DNA from: Phoma sp. XZ068
Taxonomy: Eukaryota > Ascomycota > Dothideomycetes > Pleosporales > Didymellaceae
Direction: 5' to 3'
NCBI GenBank assembly: GCA_004835665.1
Contig: RBKR01000016.1
Location: 930,001 to 994,000, forward strand
Length of the DNA: 64,000 bases
Below the pieces are notes generated by a model. That model was not told where the DNA came from and searched no databases. It saw only the letters and a program-made list of their open reading frames with translations. The translations under genes were made by a program, and so were the position numbers. Below are positions 45,397 through 56,662 of this stretch, piece by piece; the first letter of the stretch is position 1; every line of letters starts with the position of its first letter.

Positions 45397-47543
45397 ATGT
45401 CGATTTCTAACCCCTCAGTCGAGGACGTGGAGAAGGGTGCTGCGACGGATTATGCGCACTTGACGAATACAACGGTTCACAGCTTCAGTTGGGAGAATGT
45501 TACTGTCTCTGTCAAGGACCGGAAGACGAAGCAGCCACTCGATATTCTATCCGGTGTCGATGGCATTGTCGAAGCCGGTACGCGCCTCCTAAAATTGTCC
45601 ACAGGATATCACTGACATCTGCTAGGTGAGATGTTGGCCTTGATGGGGCCGAGGTATGCACGAATACGCCACATCGATCCTTCGTGATGACTGACGTGAC
45701 CAGTGGGTCTGGAAAGACGACACTACTCAACGTGCTTGCACATCGAGCTGCTGCGGCGCACTCAACTATCCAGCAAACCCTAGCCATCAACGGTGCACCA
45801 ACCTCGCTGGCCTCGTTCCGGAAGCTCAGCTCGTATGTTGAGCAGGAAGATGCCCTCGTGGGCTCACTTACAGTGCGCGAGACTCTGCATTTTGCAGCAC
45901 AGCTCGCGTTACCTAGGTATGCATACATGCATTGACTCTCGAGGTCCGAATGTAGTTGACCTTTAATAGCTCCGTGAGCAAGGTGGAACGCAAAGCTCGC
46001 ATTGAGGGTCTCCTATCGTCATTTGGTCTACATGACCAAGCAGACACCATCATTGGCACACCAATCCGCAAGGGTGTCTCTGGCGGGCAGAAGAGGAGAG
46101 TCAGCGTTGCTGCCCAGCTCATGACAAGCCCGAGGATACTCTTTTTGGACGAACCGACCAGTGGTCTCGACTCAGCGGCAAGCTGGGAGGTTATCAGCTT
46201 TGTCAAGGAGCTCGCTAAGAAGCACAGGGTAAGTGACTGAAACTTGGTATGAGTTGCTTGTCTAACGTTGTGTAGTTTCTAGTTGTTGCTTCTATCCACC
46301 AGCCGTCCACGACTACCTTTGAGCTCTTCGACAAGCTTGTGCTATTGTCGAAGGGTAAAGTAGCCTATAATGGCCCAGTGCCAGGCATCAAGGATTACTT
46401 CGCTGGCCTGGGATACAACGTGCGTCTTGAAGACACATGTGAGTGAATACGAGTACTGACCACCAACAGATGCCACTATACATGAACCCTGCCGAATATG
46501 TGATCCAGCTCGTCAACACCGACTTCACCCGCGACCACGCCAAATCGTCTCAACAACTCTCCCACCTCCACACTTCATGGTCATCCTCACCGAACGCCGC
46601 AATCATCACCCACCAGATCCAAGCCAAGTCCATCTCCCACGATCTCTCATCCGCCCTCTCAACCACCCAGAGCTCAGCAAGCCCGCTCCGCCTCCCGCTA
46701 ACTTTGATCCACCGCTCCTTCATCAAATCCTACCGCGACATCGTCGCTTACGGCATCCGCATTGCCATGTACATCGGCCTCGCCATCATGATGGGCACGG
46801 TATGGCTCCGCCTCTCCCCCATTCAATCCAACATCCAGTCCTTCACCAACGCCATCTTCTTCGGCGGCGCATTCATGTCCTTCATGGCCGTCGCCTACAT
46901 CCCGTCCTACCTAGAGGACCTCGCCCTCTTCCGCAAAGAGCGTGCAAACGGCCTCTACGGACCCACCGCATTCATGGTCGCCAACTTCGTCGTCGGAGTT
47001 CCATACTTATTCCTGATTGCCGTGCTGTTCAGCGTAGTGGCGTACTGGCTGGGCAACTTTGCACCGACGGCCGGCGCGTTCTGGACGTGGGTGATGTGGC
47101 TGTTTCTCGACTTGCTGGCTGCCGAGTCGCTCGTTGTTCTGCTGTCGAGTCTGATTCCGATCTTTGTTGTTGCGCTCGCGGCGACGGCGTTTGCGAATGG
47201 CCTGTGGATGTGTGTTGGTGGGTTTATGGTGCAGCCTGAGGCACTGAATGTGTTCTGGCGCTATGTGTTCCATTATATCGATTACCAGGCGTATGTCTTC
47301 AGGGGGATGATGGTGAATGAGTTTGGCAACAGGAATTATAGCTGCGAACGCACTGAGGATGGAGGGTGCTTCTGTATGTATCCGAGTGCGTTGCAGGATC
47401 AGTGTCTGGTGGAGGGGAAGGCGGTGTTGCAGAGCTATGGGTATGGAACGGCGAACGTGGGAAGGTATGTTGGGTATATGATCGTCATAATTTTCGTGTA
47501 CAGGTTATTGGGGTGGTTTGCGTTGTGGGCGAGGAAGCATTAG
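45397..47543 (+). CDS. ABCG (white-brown type) half-size ABC transporter
   Basis: Exons are 45397-45577, 45626-45653, 45704-45916, 45970-46228, 46276-46419 and 46470-47543, giving 632 residues. The second exon is only 28 bases, and it joins the next exon in the middle of the Walker A loop GPSGSGKTT (residues 68-76). After that come the signature VSGGQKRR and Walker B ILFLDEPTSGLD. The nucleotide-binding domain comes first and a membrane domain of about six helices follows, the ABCG layout; two half-transporters must dimerise. Such transporters export lipids, pigments or drugs, and the substrate is not evident here. A Cys-rich extracellular loop (CERTEDGGCFC) lies near the last helix, as in other ABCG proteins. 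No linked biosynthetic genes point to a substrate. Confidence 0.92.
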
Positions 47544-47754
47544 GACGGGTAGAAGGCTTAAAAGTGAATGCGCTTCTTGTATATTATTCAACATTCTCTT
47601 CTCTGACACCTGCGATCGATCCTCACGTGCCGTTACTGAGGCATGAGCACTGGTATTTTCTTGCAAATTTCGAGAAGCATAAAATGATTGTCAACGCTAG
47701 CTATGCTGTAAGGGTATCATGAATATGCACCATCCAAACTCCTCTCAACAAACC

Positions 47755-48228
47755 TCACTTCTTCCCCGCTGTCTCCACATCACCCTCAAACATCCACCTA
47801 TCATCCTCCAAACTCGCCACCTTCTTCGCCAAACTCGACTTCAACGCAGCCTTGACCTCCGCCTCCACAGCCTCCTTATCCCAATGCGCATTCTGCTGGC
47901 CATATAAGTCGATCACCTGATTCTCCTGCTCTACGTCGCGTCAGCACTGCAGCCTTCAACCCACAACTTCGACTTCAAAGGACCTACCTGTCTCCTCGTC
48001 GCTTTCCCTCCCATTCCCCAGCCCAAGCGCCATGTGCTTGTACACGGTCTGCGGCGCGTACAGCGCGTACTCGCCATTCGGCGTCCGCTCAACTAGCTCG
48101 TCTTCCATGGGCTGCTGGAATATCGTGGCTGTGTCTGGGCGCACGGCGGTTGGATTCTGGCGTCGAGTGCTCTGGAAGAGGTTGCGACGGGCGGCAGGAG
48201 GGGGACGCACAGCGCGCGTGTGATCCAT
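47755..48228 (-). CDS. Small conserved-type hypothetical protein (two exons)
   Basis: Minus-strand exons are 48228-47988 and 47930-47755, giving 138 residues. The 57-base intron has donor GTAGGT, branch GCTGAC and acceptor CGTAG. The start at 48228 is the first ATG; an upstream in-frame extension starts with GTG only. The protein is soluble and charged: a basic N terminus (RAVRPPPAARRNLF), a central MEDELVERTPNGEYALYAP, and a C-terminal helix ending KKVASLEDDRWMFEGD. I do not recognise a family. It is divergent from RAI1 with about 410 bases between, so the two may share a promoter. Unlike nearby shadows, both exons give clean, in-phase protein. Confidence 0.6.
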
Positions 48229-48642
48229 TGTGGCGGCTGGAGGGAGTCCTTGCCTTGCGAAGTGTCTGGTCACGAGACTTCAAACTAATTTCCCCTGGGA
48301 TGGGATCCTGGGCGAGTTTTGGCTTTTACGGTTTGCTGGTAAACACTTCGTTGCGGTGATGTTTGTGTGGGGCCGCCGGAGGTCTTGCGGGGAAGTGGAG
48401 CTTGTCAAGCTTCAACTTTGGTGACGACGCAACATTGACGCTTCGAACAACATTTGTAGGCTCATTATACGCGTTTCTGTACGCGCCCAGGCGTCGAATC
48501 ACCACTCTGGCAGCTTCAACAAGCTTCATATCGGCATTCCACGCGTGACCGACTGCGTACACGTTCCAACGATCCGACCTACAGTCTCGAGTGCTACAAC
48601 AGGCCACTGCGACCAATTGTGGCCACGAGCCTGACCGCTGCC
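48229..48642. promoter_or_regulatory. Divergent promoter region, small gene / RAI1
   Basis: No other gene seen between the two start codons. Confidence 0.45.
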
Positions 48643-50133
48643 ATGGCTGACGAAGATACGAGAACTGCCGCTTCGAATCTGCCCCCGAGACCAACCGATC
48701 CCCCCTCAGAAGACGAAAGAAACTCACCACCACGCAAACGACCGCGAACCAAAGCTCCGCCCCAGATGGCAGCGTCGAACACAGATGTCGTGGATTTTGC
48801 TCCCCAGCCCCCAGCTCAGCCTACCACTTCAGTCGCCCCGCCAGTAGCACAGGCTCAGTCCTCAGAAGTGCACCGCTTTCCCATACAGCCCCTCAATCGC
48901 TTCCAGGGAGCCTCAGCGAGCATAAAGCGCCCCCGCGAAGTCGCACACTTCTCCTACGACGACAATCATGAGTACCGAGACGACGAATCGAGTATCAACT
49001 ACTATGTACCGCCACCAATGGGCGCAGACCTGAAGGAGGGTTTCGATACATTCAGACATCACGAGGACAAGGAGGACCCTCATCTGGACAGTTTGCTCCG
49101 AGCAGTGGCACACAAGGAGAGCAAAAGCGCCGACGGAGCCAAGATCAAGGCAGACTTTGTGACCTGGAGAGGCATGATGACGAAAGTAAGTTGAGGCAAG
49201 CACAACGAGGTGAGCAGAGACTCTTCTTACCTCAAACCCACTAACACACCACAGATCATGACAGCCCCGTACGACAACTTTGCCGAATTCGGCATGTTCG
49301 CAACCCTCCACGACGGCACCATCTACATCGAAGAAGACTTCCCCTCGCGCGCCGCCTCCCGCGCTGCCGAAGCTTCACGCCCACCACCCCGCAACCAGCA
49401 CCCAGACCAGCAATCCCATGCCATGATGACCTACTGGGGCTACAAATTCGAAACCCTGGCTCTCATCCCCACGCCCCCGTCCACCACCCCACCAGACCAG
49501 ATCAGAAAACACCAACAATCCATCACCTCAAACCACGCACAGCACTGCTCCATCGTACACACCTCATTCGGCCCACACTCCCTCCTCCTCGGCGGCGAAG
49601 TCGACGGCCTCCTCGCCCCCAAACCGCCCAACCCCACCGACCCCGTCCAATGGGTCGAACTCAAGACCGCCGAAGAGCTACCTCCGCGCCAGCAACACCG
49701 CGACGTGCTCAAGTTCGAGCGCAAGCTGCTCAAGTTCTGGGCGCAGAGCTTCCTGCTCGGCGTGCCGAAGATTGTGGTGGGGTTCCGCAGTAAGGCGGGT
49801 ATTTTGAGGGGCTTGCAGATGTTTAATACGCAGGAGTTGCCTGGGATGGTGCGGAGGGGGACGGGGTGCTGGGATGGGAATGTGTGTATTAACTTCGCGG
49901 CGGAGTTTTTGGGGTGGTTGAAGGAGACGGTGCGGGAGGAGGGTGTGTATAGTGTTGTGTTGCGGAAGAAGGGGGGTGTTGTGGAGGTGAGGAGGGTGGG
50001 AGGGGGAACGGGACGGATTGTGAGTGAGGAGTTTCTGGCGTGGAGGAAGGGTGAGAATCAGGACGGGGAGCGAGGACTAGAACCTCAAGATGAGAAGAAC
50101 AAGGATGAGCAGAAGTCCCAGACAACTGCCTAA
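48643..50133 (+). CDS. RAI1: Rai1/DXO decapping and deNADding nuclease
   Basis: Exons are 48643-49185 and 49255-50133, giving 473 residues; the 69-base intron has GTAAGT and CTAAC. The first ATG is used, because the upstream extension begins with GTG. Rai1/DXO removes incomplete or non-canonical 5' caps from RNA and partners with the exonuclease Rat1. The active-site strands are visible: LLGGEVDGLL (Glu and Asp metal ligands) followed about 20 residues later by VELKT, and further on the FRSKAGIL region. The N-terminal 80 residues are disordered with a basic PPRKRPRTK nuclear signal. The C terminus carries an acidic/Lys tail. Convergent with SEC15, with only about 60 bases between stop codons. 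Confidence 0.9.
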
Positions 50134-50194
50134 CATGTACCGTTATTAGATACCCACACCAAAACATCGATATGAACGCTACTTCCTCACCTGC

Positions 50195-52664
50195 CTAGTT
50201 CCTTCCCAACCCGAATCGACTCCCCAACGTCCCAAACCTGTCGCTCGGCCCGCTCTTCGTCGGACTCTGCGCCGCTACCTGCGCACCCTCTTGGCACTTC
50301 TCCAGCAGAATCGCGCCCTTCAGCTGATCCACCTTGCCGTACTTCTTGTTACGCTGACTGATATCGTAAAACTCCAGACTGTCATCAGTCCCCATGAGCG
50401 CCACCGTCTGCGTCAGCTCGTCCAGATTCTCCATCAGGATGGGATTCCCAAGGCTCTCAACGAACTGGACGAGGTAGCCTGTATCGGTAGCGAGACTCGC
50501 GACGGCGGGCGGGGTAATGCGTTTGACGGATTCGTCCAGGGTGAGGGCGAGAATGGCAGTCGAGGCGTGCGAGAGGGCGTCGAAGTAGATGAATTCCTTG
50601 ACATCGGTGGGGAGCGCGAGGAGCACGCTGCTCATGATGTTGGAGAGGTAGCGGGTGAGCTCGAGCATGTACTCGCTGGGCTCGGACGCGGGTTTCGTCG
50701 CCATCCAGTCGTACTCTGCTGTTTCGATCAGGTCGTCGATCTTGGAGTTGACCAGCTCGAAGATGCGGTCGCTGGCCTGGCGCTTGGCGTTCTTGAACTT
50801 TTCTGTGGCCGACAGGACGATGGGGGAGCTCGACGATGGCGAGCTGCGGGCTTGGAAGAGTAGGTCTTGCAGCTCGACGCAGGCGGTTTCGAAGTGCTCG
50901 AGGTTGGTGAGGATCTGCACGATCTGGCCGGGGTATTGGGACGAGAGGCGGTCGATGAGCGATTGGCAGACCTTCTGGCAGAGGAGGTCATCGAGCGCAG
51001 TGCGAAGGGTTTCGTCGATGATGGTTGATTTCTGGAAGTAGTCGTCCGAGAAGAGATAGATCTGGTTGAGGAAGTTGCGGATGTCGATGCAGCACAGCGG
51101 GTACATCTGGGAGAAGGGCAGGACGCAGGGGAAGGTGAGTACTTCGCGGCTCTTGTCTGGCGTGTACCAGCTAACGGAAACGACCTTATCGTACTCTTCA
51201 TAGCTGTTGATGGGCATGGGCATGTAGTCGTCGGTCTGCACGATCTCCAAGAAGTCATCACTAAAGCGCTGCTTCAGGAGCTCGGAGTACTTGGAGAACA
51301 GCGTCAAGAGCAGGTCGTTCATGGCTGCGACGGAGTAGCCGATTTTCTAACGTCATTAGCGGGTGGGAGTGTGGTAATGTGTGTGTAATTACCTCCATCG
51401 TCAGCATGAATAATGCTATTCGACCTTTGATCTTCAGCAGCAGCTCATCGCTCTCGACTGTGGGTAGCGACTCCGTGATGAGCTTGATCGCACTTTGACA
51501 CATCGAGTCCCAGAGTTCATCGACCTGCATGAATTAGTACATGATCCAAATCATCAAAGCAATGCACTCACGTCAGCCTGCTGCCGTAGATTGGTTGTCT
51601 TCGCCATTGTTGCCTTTTCGATGATCGCAAATCCCGCAATGCTCTCAAGAAGACTGCTGAGATCATCACACTCCTCCTGTAGCAGATTGAGCTTGCTAGG
51701 TATGATCAAGTCTTTCTGCGTGCGTCTGTCTGCCGCATACTCGGCCTTGAACTGGTCGCTCTTGCCTAGCGTCTCGTTGATGTGAATTGCTAGAAATAGC
51801 GGCGAGAAATCTGTTTCGTTTCCGGCTTCTTCGTTGTTCAGAATGTCGAACTCGTCTGTTTCGTCGGCCACAAGCTCGATCGACGAATTCAGCTTGAACT
51901 TTCCAAATCGCCTGTCCAGTTCGGCTCGCTCGGCATTCCGTTTTCTCCGCTCGTCGGTGTAGTAGAATGACACTTCGCCGAGAAACTGAGACGATTCTCT
52001 TATCCGGTAAAGCCACGTACTGAGGTCCGTCTTGACCGCTTCTCGGATCTGTTCCTGGGTTTGCGGCACTGACTTCTCGATCAAGTTCGAAATCTTGAAG
52101 CGGCTAATCTCTTTGAGGTGAATAGTTTGCAGCTCATCCAGCGCGCGAAGGGCTGCATAGTAGTTCTTCTCCCTCAACATGTCCTGAACTTGGTTCGCTA
52201 TTCTCAAAACATTCAGGCACGCATTCAGCGCCTGGGTGGCTTCATTGATGTTCTGACGCACGCCGCGTGAGTCAACGAGCGCTTTCTTCTGGGTAGCCAG
52301 TTTTTCGATGCTTTCTTGGATCGACTCGTTCAACTGCAGGATTTCTCCACTCATTTGGACAGTCTGATCCCGGATACGGAGCATAGAGTCAACTGAACTG
52401 ACGAAATCCTGGTGATTCGCATTACACATGCGCTCAATATCAGTTTCTCGGTCACTGGAGAACTGGTCGAACGCTAGCTGCAATTGATTCGAGTAGCGCG
52501 CATCTTTCATGATAGGAATCAACTGGTCGATGTAGTCCGAACCCACAGACGACTGAGAGATCTTTCAAGTGTCAGTACATGCACTTTACGACGTTCTAGA
52601 CGTTTGCCATTACTTGTTTGATTGCCAGTCGCAAGTCATCGCCTGTGTCTATTGCGGACGGCAT
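50195..52664 (-). CDS. SEC15: Exocyst complex component Sec15
   Basis: Minus-strand exons are 52664-52614, 52561-51572, 51524-51393 and 51346-50195, giving 774 residues, the usual length. The first exon of 17 codons (MPSAIDTGDDLRLAIKQ) is separated by a 52-base intron. Sec15 (EXOC6) links the exocyst to the Rab Sec4 on secretory vesicles. Seen: the N-terminal IPIMKDARYSNQLQLAFDQF, the coiled coil with SVDSMLRIRDQTVQMSGEI, and the C-terminal helical bundle of the Sec15 domain (IDDLIETAEYDWMATKPA, then ALSHASTAILAL). Donor and acceptor sites are canonical and phases agree. It is divergent from the saccharopine reductase gene. Confidence 0.93.
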
Positions 52665-53062
52665 GATGACAGCTGTCTCGAGCGCTTTACGCGCCTAATC
52701 CGAAGTGCGGTCCGTGATCAGTCCTTCACCGCGCGGAGTAAATCTGGCGTGTTGATGAGTCTTATTCGGAGCGTTGATGTCGTCCTTCGTTGATGTGGTT
52801 GATGTTACCTAGGCTCACCATGGACCCGTACCTGGCGCACGGCGGGAGCCTAGGACGGAAGCAGCATAGACCGGTGGGACTGCTCCTGCCACATCACGTG
52901 TGGATAGGGCTGAAGATCCCGCTTCCTTTCCGAACTTTGCCCGGCAGCGATGACGGAGTACAGCGGGGTATTCATCGGACTCAAACGAATTTATCGGTAG
53001 CACACCAACTGATATATCTTCCACAACAACTGATCTTGAGAAACTTCCCAGATCAACACAAC
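52665..53062. promoter_or_regulatory. Divergent promoter region SEC15 / saccharopine reductase
   Basis: About 400 bases between start codons; no other gene seen. Confidence 0.5.
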
Positions 53063-54602
53063 ATGGAGGCAATCATCAGTGAGTGTTTCAAATACGTCAA
53101 TTGAGCATTACTGACTATTACAGACAAGTTCGAGAACGTTCTCGGCGGCGTCAACTCCACCGGAAAGTGAGTACATGAGCGTCAAGTGAGAAGCATGAGC
53201 TAATAGCATCAAGGTCGGTTCTGCTGCTCGGTGCTGGCTTCGTCACCCGCCCAACTGCTGAGATTCTCGGCAAGTCTGGCGTCAAGGTCATCGTTGCCTG
53301 CAGGACACTCGAGAAGGCACAGGCTCTTGCCAAGGGCATCCCCAACGCACATGCAATCAGCGTAAGGCAGCCTCATCACAGCACTTAACATCAATCTAAC
53401 TGTAACAGCTCGACGTCAACAACGCTGAGGCCCTCGACGCTGAGGTCGCCAAGGTCGATGTCGTCATCTCCCTGATCCCCTACACCTTCCACGCAACCGT
53501 CATCAAGTCGGCCATCCGCAAGAAGAAGGATGTCGTCACAACCTCATACGTCTCTCCCGCTATGATGGAGCTCGATGCTGAGGCCAAGGCCGCCGGCATC
53601 ACCGTCATGAACGAGATCGGTCTCGACCCCGGTATCGACCACTTGTCTGCCGTCATCACCATCGACGACGTCCACAAGGAGGGCGGCAAGATCCTCTCCT
53701 TCAAGTCATTCTGCGGTGGTCTCCCTGCACCCGAGTCTTCTGACAACCCGCTCGGCTACAAGTTCTCGTGGAGCTCCCGCGGTGTCCTGCTGGCGCTGAG
53801 GAACGCTGCCAAGTACTGGCAGGACGGCAAGGTCAAGGAGGTTGAGGGACCCGAGCTCATGGCTGAGGCCAAGCCCTACTTCATCTACCCTGGCTATGCT
53901 TTCGTCGCCTACCCCAACCGTGACTCTACCCCCTACAAGGAGCGCTACAACATCCCCGAGGCCCAGACCATCATCCGTGGTACTCTCCGCTACCAGGGCT
54001 TCCCCGAGTACATCAAGACCCTTGTCGACATCGGCTTCCTTGTCGAGGACGAGAAGGACTTCCTCAAGGAGGGCGAGCAGCGCACATGGAAGGACGCCAC
54101 AGCCAAGATTGTTGGCTCATCAAGCGACAAGAAGGAGGACATCGTCTGGGCCATCAGCTCGCGACACAAGTTCCCCTCCACCGAGGAGAAGGAGCGCATC
54201 ATCGCCGGTCTTGAGTGGATCGGTCTCTTCTCTGACGAGAAGATCATCCCCCGTGCCAACCCCCTCGACACTCTCTGCGCGACTCTCGAGAAGAAGATGC
54301 AGTACGAGGAGGGCGAGCGCGACTTCGTCATGCTCCAGCACAAGTTCGAGATTGAGAACAAGGACGGCAGCAGGGTCATCCGCACATCTACCCTCGCCGA
54401 CTACGGTGACCCCAAGGGCTACTCTTCCATGGCCAAGTTGGTCGGTGTTCCTTGCGCGGTCGCTGTCCAGCAGGTTCTTGACGGCACAATCAAGGAGAAG
54501 GGCATCCTTGCGCCCATGGACCCTGCTATCTGCAGGCCGCTCCTGAAGGTTCTGGAGGACAAGTACAACATCCACTTCCGGGAGAAGACTGTTGCTGCTT
54601 AG
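53063..54602 (+). CDS. LYS9: Saccharopine reductase (lysine biosynthesis)
   Basis: Exons are 53063-53078, 53124-53166, 53214-53361 and 53409-54602, giving 466 residues. The first two exons are only 16 and 43 bases. The enzyme (saccharopine dehydrogenase, NADP+, L-glutamate forming) makes saccharopine from aminoadipate semialdehyde and glutamate in the fungal alpha-aminoadipate route. The Rossmann entry SVLLLGAGFVTRP follows the third splice at about residue 21. GLDPGIDHLSA and the KSFCGGLPAP loop of the family are present, as is the C-terminal block PMDPAICRPLLKVLEDKY. Codon use is strongly biased to C-ending codons, suggesting high expression. The gene is cytosolic by absence of any targeting sequence. 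Confidence 0.94.
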
Positions 54603-54769
54603 TTGTTTGAAATCATAGAATGCAGATTTCAAGGGTATCGGTAGTGTAGACAAAAGTATCACACATTCGCGCCCAGCTGCTCTTTTTTTGAATGTGATAT
54701 CCTTCCTGTATTGGTATATGTGCCATGTCGTGCCATGCTATTCACACACATCTATCGCTATTGAAGCTG

Positions 54770-55841
54770 CTAGTCCAACCCCCCAGTCGGCGGCAACGTC
54801 TTATTCCCACTCGCCGGCTTCTTCGCACCCCCGCCCATCCCTCCACCAAACATGCTCCCCAGCATATCAAACATAGGGTTCCCCTGTTTTGGTATCCTAA
54901 TCCCAAAGTACATCTCGCCAATCTGATCTAACGCCTCGTCCCAGTTTGTGTCCTTCAGATGGGCCGCATAATGGCTCTTCAACTGGCGGAACAAGCTCGG
55001 ATCACCGCGTTCCACGCTCAGTAACAACAGCCCCAGGAAGTTGAGTAGCGGTAAGGACGGGTATACGCGCAGGTCTGAGGCTGAGGTAGAGACGTGCTGT
55101 GTTTGCAGACCTGGCTTGCTGGACAGTCGGCTTGTGAAGAGCAGGAAGAATTTGTTGGCGGCGCGCAGGTTGCCGGCGAGGAGGTAGGGGATTGCGCCGC
55201 GCGCGGCGTAGAGGGGTGCCGTGTGCGAGTCGTCGGCCTCGTACCAGGAGTATTCGAGGTTGGCGAGGGTTTCGGGGGAGTCTTTTGTGCCGAGGACGAG
55301 GTGGCGTTCTGCATCGTAGGGCTCGAGTTCTGCGTGTGCTGATTAGTATTATCTCAGACTTTGCAGCGTGTATAACGTACCCTCTGCGAATGCGCTGCCG
55401 ACGACGTGGTGGATTTCTGGGTCGCCGGCGGGGTATTCGCCGTACTTTGCGCTCCAGCCGACCATCTCAGCGACGAACTTCTTCTTGGTGGGCTCGTTTG
55501 CGGGGAATGCGCGGAGGAGGGTTAGCAGCTTGCCTTTGCTGCTTGCGTCGGGCTTGGTCTCGCTCTTGTTGAAGACATCGAGCAGGAAAATGCAGAGATC
55601 GCCGCCAGAGCCACCCTGGCCAGCCTGTAGGAGGGATTGCGCGCCGCGGAAGAGAATGTCGGTCGCTGAGGCCCAGTCTGAGGCCTTGGTGTAGCGCGAT
55701 GCAATTACGCGGAGCTGTTGGTGGGCTTCATAGTATTGGCCTTCTGCGATTCTGCTTATGTTAGTGAAGGCTGAGACAGCTGGAACAAAATACTGACCTC
55801 TCCTTCTGTCGCTGGATCGTCTTCTCAATTTTGGCCGACAT
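54770..55841 (-). CDS. GET4: Get4, tail-anchored protein insertion factor
   Basis: Minus-strand exons are 55841-55798, 55751-55381 and 55329-54770, giving 324 residues; the introns are 46 and 51 bases. Get4 with Get5 hands tail-anchored membrane proteins from Sgt2 to Get3 in the cytosol. The sequence is an all-helical repeat of the Get4 (DUF410) type: EGQYYEAHQQLRVIASRYTK near the N terminus, DWASATDILFRGAQSLL, then HHVVGSAFAEELEPYDAERH across the second splice. The C-terminal tail (Gly/Met-rich, FGGGMGGGAKK) is typical of fungal members. The three exons join only in one frame. It is convergent with the lysine gene, with about 170 bases between stops. Confidence 0.9.
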
Positions 55842-56188
55842 GGTGCAGACCTGAGACGTTACGAGGGTAATTGTGTGGTGTTGAAAGCACACGTTTGGGT
55901 GTTGATGTCGGTCGCAATGACGCACGTGGACCCCGCTAGATAGCTCCCACGTTGAAGCGGCACTTGCGGACTCCCACCGTCTTCAACACCACAATTGACA
56001 TAAAGAGAACCATTCGAAAACGAGCATACGCATCGCTCGAAACATAGCGATTAATCGCCCTCAGTTTGAACAAGCAAAAAGAAATTCTCAACCATCACCG
56101 ACGGCGGCAACCACATGGCAGGAGCAGCACCCTTCATCGCTCGATGATCAAATATTTTTTCACATCCACACCAGCAAAAACGTTCGAT
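55842..56188. other. Intergenic, no gene seen
   Basis: Promoter of GET4 and 3' flank of the tRNA gene. Confidence 0.5.
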
Positions 56189-56281
56189 TGCATCGAACGG
56201 GAATCGAACCCGTGCCTGAAGCAAGGCCTTTCATGGTAAGATGAATGGGAAGCTTCAATTCTACCACTAAACTATCGATGC
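56189..56281 (-). tRNA. tRNA-Gly (anticodon CCC) with 22-base intron
   Basis: Reading the minus strand from 56281, the acceptor arm GCATCGA pairs perfectly with TCGATGC, and A is the discriminator at 56189. The anticodon stem GAAGC/GCTTC encloses TTCCCA; after position 37 a 22-base insert (TTCATC...GGCCT) precedes the last loop base, where eukaryotic tRNA introns belong. The T arm ACGGG-TTCGATT-CCCGT is complete and contains box B. Mature length is 71, normal for glycine tRNA. Codon read: GGG. Confidence 0.92.
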
Positions 56282-56662
56282 TCCTTATCAGATGGAGGTG
56301 ATTAAAGAGTAGCTGGTTTATATTGCGAGCCCGTCAACCTGGAACTTCAAGACGAGAACACCATGTCCAAGGTCTGAGACAAGAGGAAATTGTACCATGT
56401 AAGCTGACAGGTGAGGCAAGAAGCGGGGCGGACGGATGATACTACCCCTCACTCCTATGTGGATATAGCCGGAATGGATGCCTGAGGCTTATGTGATTAC
56501 ATCCAACACCCTCTGGAGCGGTTTTATCCTTTATACCGACGCAGCACGCTTTAGGTTTGAAGGTTTGAAGCTTTAAGTCACCCTCAGTACAGGGCAGAAA
56601 TAACATTCCATCAATCATCGATATGAAGCAAGTAAGACGATAACCACCTCGATCCACCCAAC
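56282..56662. other. Intergenic, no gene seen
   Basis: 5' flank of the tRNA gene and 3' flank of the sugar transporter gene. Confidence 0.5.

Noticed and set aside
53842..54546. 234-codon Ser/Arg-rich plus-strand ORF inside the lysine gene
   Set aside because: A shifted frame of the highly codon-biased saccharopine reductase gene.
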